Of a DNA stretch of 15,736 bases, positions 12,843 through 15,736 are shown piece after piece. Made by a program: the position numbers and the translations under genes. A model generated the notes under the pieces. It was not told the origin of the DNA. It was given only the letters and a program-made list of their open reading frames with translations, and did not search any database. Location: positions 1-15,736 of the forward strand of contig JAFWLX010000113.1 in assembly GCA_017510875.1 (NCBI GenBank), read 5' to 3'. The number at the start of each line of letters is the position of its first letter. The stretch's first letter is position 1. This DNA is from Atopobiaceae bacterium (GTDB lineage Bacteria; Actinomycetota; Coriobacteriia; Coriobacteriales; Atopobiaceae).

Positions 12843-14765
12843 ATGCCTTGGAAAAAGCGTCGAAGTAGATCCCATACTACCGATGATGTAAGCTCATCTC
12901 AGCAAGTGTATGGCTTGAACAGCAAACCTCACCATAATCGAAGTCACCGTAGCCATCACCATCATAGACGTAGCGGAAGCACTGCTGCCATATTGGTCAT
13001 CGTGCTCTTGATGGTGTTTGCCGCTTGTGCCGGTGGAGGTGTGTACGCCTATAACCTCTATAACTCGGCCAAGGTCGTGAAGGGGCACGCACAGGATGCC
13101 ATGGCATCGCTTAAGGACTGCATGAAAGCCGTCAAGGCAACAGACGCCAATGCTTTTGATCAGTCGGTGCATAAGGTGAGCGATGATGCGCACGCTATGC
13201 AACAAGAGCTTTCCAAGACATCTTGGGTTGTGGCATCCAACATTCCCTTTGTGGGTTCTGACGTCAGAAGCGTGCGTACAATCAGCGATGTTATGGTTGA
13301 TTTGGCAGATAACGGACTGGTGCCGCTTTCTCAAAGCAGCGACGTTCTCAATCTGTCTACGCTCATGCAGGACAGCACGGTAAACATAGATGCGCTTCGC
13401 TCGCTTTCAGATGTGATTAGGGAGGCTCATCCCGTGATTACCCGCTCAGCCGATACGGTTGAGTCATTGCCACCGGCAAGGATCAAACAGATTGGAGACG
13501 TGCTCGAACCAGCACGTGAGGCTCTTACTTCGGCAAGCGGCGCTTTGAACCATGTCTTGCCCATGCTGGAGTATCTGCCAGACATGCTTGGTGCGGACGG
13601 TCAGAAAAAGACGTACTTGGTGTTGGGTAATAACATTGCCGAGATTCACGCAATTGGTGGGTTTGTGGGAATGGTTGGAACAATAACCGCTGAAGACGGG
13701 CATCTGTCACTTGAGGAGTTTATAAAGACAAATGTTGTTCTTGACCAAAACGGAGGTGCCCGCGTAGGTGCCACAGAAGAGGAAATCGATCTGTTTGGCC
13801 CTCGTTGTGACACAAACCATGGAGACATCAACATCATTCCAGACTTCTCGCGCGTGGGTGAGCTCTATTACAACATATGGGACATGTATGAGCATGGAAC
13901 AGTGGACGGTGTGCTGTCATTTGACTCGGTGTTCCTGCAGGATATGCTGGGGTTGGTAGGAAGCATCGACACGAGTTTTGGCGAAACGGTCGACTCGACT
14001 AACGCTACACGAATGACGCTCAACGAGTCTCTTTTCATGTGGGAACCCGATGATTGTGACGATTTTTACAAGGAAATTGCTAATAAGACTTTCGAGCGCG
14101 TTTTGGACAAACTTGGATCAATCGATACACTGGAGTTCCTTAATATCATTGTCAAGAACGCAGACGAAGGTCGCTGCATCGCCTGGCTTGCTGACCCTGC
14201 AGCCGAGGAGGCAGTTAAGGTGGCCGGTTTTGGCCTATCGCTCGGCCATGATCCTAAAAAGCCCACGACAGGCTTCTATATCAGTGACAATATGGCCTCT
14301 AAGGCTGGGTATTACCTGAGCATCGATTCTTCGGTAGGCGAGCCAACGGTTAACCCTGATGGCTCAAAGTCTTATCCCGTGACTGTCGCTCTTACCCATA
14401 ATGCCGATCCTGATTTGGCAAAGGGAGAGGTCCCATCATATCTCTCAAGTGGACTTCAGAACCAATACGAGGTGAGCAGGTTGTCCCTGCGTGAGGAAAC
14501 AACGATTCTGGCTCCTGAGGGCGGCAGAATTGAAAACCTTACGTCTGAGTATCAGAACCTCTCGCGTCCAGACTACGGTATCAATTGGGCAGAGAAGAGC
14601 TATCAAGGCTTGGACGCGTGGCATACAGAGCTCATCATCGATGCGGGGGAGAGCATCATCTTCAACTACACCGTTGTGACTTCGCCTGAAGCCAATGAGC
14701 CCTTGCGCGTGGTGCACTCGCCTGTGGTTCCTCACGAGGTTCGAGAGGATGAGTCAAGGCTGTAA
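12843..14765 (+). CDS. DUF4012 domain-containing membrane protein
   Basis: A 640-residue protein. A short basic cytosolic N-terminus includes a His-rich patch (residues 30-42, with HHHHRR). One membrane helix follows (about 47-70), then a long extracellular part. Residues about 75-235 look largely helical. From about 255 the DUF4012 signature appears: KKTYLVLGNNIAEIHAIGG then FVGMVGTITAEDGHLSLEEF. DUF4012 proteins are common in Actinomycetota and often sit near polysaccharide genes, but have no proven function. The ATG at 12843 is chosen; upstream in-frame starts at 12831 (ATG) and 12807 (TTG) are possible but poorly spaced from AAAAGG (12825-12830). The gene uses noticeably more A/T-ending codons than its neighbours. 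TTGACT at 12749-12754 may be a -35 box, with no good -10. Confidence 0.82.
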   Translation: MPWKKRRSRSHTTDDVSSSQQVYGLNSKPHHNRSHRSHHHHRRSGSTAAILVIVLLMVFAACAGGGVYAYNLYNSAKVVKGHAQDAMASLKDCMKAVKATDANAFDQSVHKVSDDAHAMQQELSKTSWVVASNIPFVGSDVRSVRTISDVMVDLADNGLVPLSQSSDVLNLSTLMQDSTVNIDALRSLSDVIREAHPVITRSADTVESLPPARIKQIGDVLEPAREALTSASGALNHVLPMLEYLPDMLGADGQKKTYLVLGNNIAEIHAIGGFVGMVGTITAEDGHLSLEEFIKTNVVLDQNGGARVGATEEEIDLFGPRCDTNHGDINIIPDFSRVGELYYNIWDMYEHGTVDGVLSFDSVFLQDMLGLVGSIDTSFGETVDSTNATRMTLNESLFMWEPDDCDDFYKEIANKTFERVLDKLGSIDTLEFLNIIVKNADEGRCIAWLADPAAEEAVKVAGFGLSLGHDPKKPTTGFYISDNMASKAGYYLSIDSSVGEPTVNPDGSKSYPVTVALTHNADPDLAKGEVPSYLSSGLQNQYEVSRLSLREETTILAPEGGRIENLTSEYQNLSRPDYGINWAEKSYQGLDAWHTELIIDAGESIIFNYTVVTSPEANEPLRVVHSPVVPHEVREDESRL

Positions 14766-14789
14766 GAGGCAATAAGAGACAAATAAACT

Positions 14790-14829
14790 GCGGTGCCGTG
14801 CGTGATGAGATTCAGCCGGCACCGCTTTT
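14790..14829. terminator. Terminator between convergent genes
   Basis: GCGGTGCCG (14790-14798) pairs perfectly with CGGCACCGC (14817-14825) and is followed by TTTT (14826-14829). It ends the DUF4012 transcript on the + strand. On the - strand the same stem is followed by a T-rich run (AGTTTATTTG), so it may also serve the converging metallophosphoesterase gene. Confidence 0.82.
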
Positions 14830-14851
14830 GTATTGGGATGAAGAGTTGAGC

Positions 14852-15736
14852 CTACCCTGCGTAGACCAGACGATGGCGGCGGTAGTCCCACGAGAGCGCC
14901 GTCCGCTTCTGCAGGGCAAGGTCGCGGTCGGCACCAATGCGCACGGCCTTGACCAGGCGGTTTACGGTGTCGATGACCACGAGGTTAAAGGCGTCGCGCG
15001 TTGACTCTTGGCTGCGGTCCATATCGCCCCACGCAATCTGGTTGGGGGCATCTGTGGTGCAGGGCACGGCAAGGGCAAACTGCTCGGGATGCTTTGGCAG
15101 GATGTGCGCGGCGTCGGTGTGGCAGTGTCCACACAGGTAGCAGGCAAAGGTTCCACCTGCGTCAATAAACGCCTGTACGCGGTTGGGCACATCTGATGAC
15201 AAGAACGGCCCATAGGCAAATGCACGATCAAAGGGTGCCCACGAGCATTCGACCATGCTCTTGTTGGCAAGGGGAAAGTGCTCGCCAATGACCACGGTCA
15301 TGCGGGCACGGCGGGCGTCGGCCAGCTTGTCCTCCAGCCAGGCGTTCTGCATCCTGGCCTCGGGAGACGAGTGCTCGCCAATGTAGGGCATGCAGTCAAG
15401 CACGATAAGGCGTACGTTGCGCTCGGGATAGTCCTTGGCGTACCACGTGGTGCCCGTCTCGTGATCGATGGTGCCCCAGTTGGCAGCAAAGGGGTCAATG
15501 TAGCGTGCGGCCGCGTCCGATACCGACACCTTGTCGTAAGGCAAGCGGGTCTCAAGGCTGTCGTACACGTCATGGTTGCCCACGCAGGTAAGCACGCGCG
15601 CTGATCCGGCAACCTGGTCCCAGTACTCCATGCCGTCGGCATACTCAAGAGTGGCAAGGTCGCCGGTGCACAGGATGTCATCAATGACTCCCTCGTTTGC
15701 AGATGCCCAGGCCAGCGCCCTAGAGAGCGCGTTGGC
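14852..15736 (-). CDS. Calcineurin-like metallophosphoesterase, 5'-truncated by the window
   Basis: The reading frame is open from the right edge of the window (no start reached) to a stop at 14852-14854, giving 294 codons; the beginning is missing. Metal-binding motifs of calcineurin-type phosphoesterases follow in order: DDILCTGDLA near the visible start, CVGNHDVYD, VVIGEHFPLA and LCGHCHTDAAH. An in-frame ATG at 15631 would cut off the CTGDLA motif, so it is rejected as the start. Such enzymes hydrolyse phosphomono- or diesters; the substrate here is unknown. No signal peptide can be judged because the N-terminus lies outside. It converges on the DUF4012 gene and shares its terminator. Confidence 0.85.
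   Translation of the reverse strand, partial: ANALSRALAWASANEGVIDDILCTGDLATLEYADGMEYWDQVAGSARVLTCVGNHDVYDSLETRLPYDKVSVSDAAARYIDPFAANWGTIDHETGTTWYAKDYPERNVRLIVLDCMPYIGEHSSPEARMQNAWLEDKLADARRARMTVVIGEHFPLANKSMVECSWAPFDRAFAYGPFLSSDVPNRVQAFIDAGGTFACYLCGHCHTDAAHILPKHPEQFALAVPCTTDAPNQIAWGDMDRSQESTRDAFNLVVIDTVNRLVKAVRIGADRDLALQKRTALSWDYRRHRLVYAG

Noticed and set aside
1..15736. tRNA, rRNA, CRISPR arrays, IS transposases, phage genes or a replication origin
   Set aside because: None of their signatures was seen on either strand; the only repeats are the two structured elements.

Overview
The window looks like a chromosomal segment of a high-G+C Gram-positive bacterium, most probably a coriobacterium (Olsenella/Atopobium-like Actinomycetota). 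This rests on the combination of actinobacterial-style codon use, an AmaP/DUF2273/Asp23 envelope-stress module, an LtaS-type sulfatase, an LCP ligase and a DUF4012 protein. It is an inference from gene content, not a database match.

Layout: (a) 60-2243 (-) LtaS-family membrane sulfatase, with nothing recognisable in the 59 bases after its stop. (b) 2244-2689, a 446-base divergent intergenic region carrying copy 1 of an unidentified structured repeat. (c) 2690-3436 yebC, whose conserved C-terminal tail lies beyond an in-frame TAA, then its terminator. (d) 3587-4585 gpsA. (e) a leader with competing complementary segments, then the LCP gene 4739-6061. (f) 6062-6459, a 398-base gap almost filled by copy 2 of the repeat, here with perfect 67-base inverted arms. 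(g) 6460-8228, the amaP / DUF2273 / asp23 operon and its terminator. (h) 8304-9317, acyltransferase 3. (i) 9384-9590, a cysK control region with a promoter, an operator-like palindrome, a Cys-rich leader peptide starting at or near the predicted transcription start, and alternative RNA stems. (j) 9591-10502 cysK and a terminator. (k) 10671-12719, a GmrSD-like DUF262/DUF1524 protein with a RAMA-like C-terminus. (l) 12843-14765, a lower-G+C DUF4012 membrane protein. (m) a convergent terminator, then the 5'-truncated metallophosphoesterase gene 14852-15736 (-).

Most genes concern the cell envelope: polyglycerolphosphate-type polymer synthesis (LtaS), its precursor glycerol-3-phosphate (GpsA), attachment of anionic polymers to peptidoglycan (LCP), a membrane-anchored Asp23 layer, acylation of surface glycans, and a DUF4012 protein. 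They are not one operon; terminators separate them.

The three most interesting signals are non-coding or nearly so. First, a two-copy element whose internal core is almost identical while its arms and central hairpin differ in sequence but remain self-complementary. Second, what looks like a cysteine-responsive attenuator (a CCCTC-containing leader peptide) in front of cysK. Third, the in-frame stop that cuts off the YebC tail.
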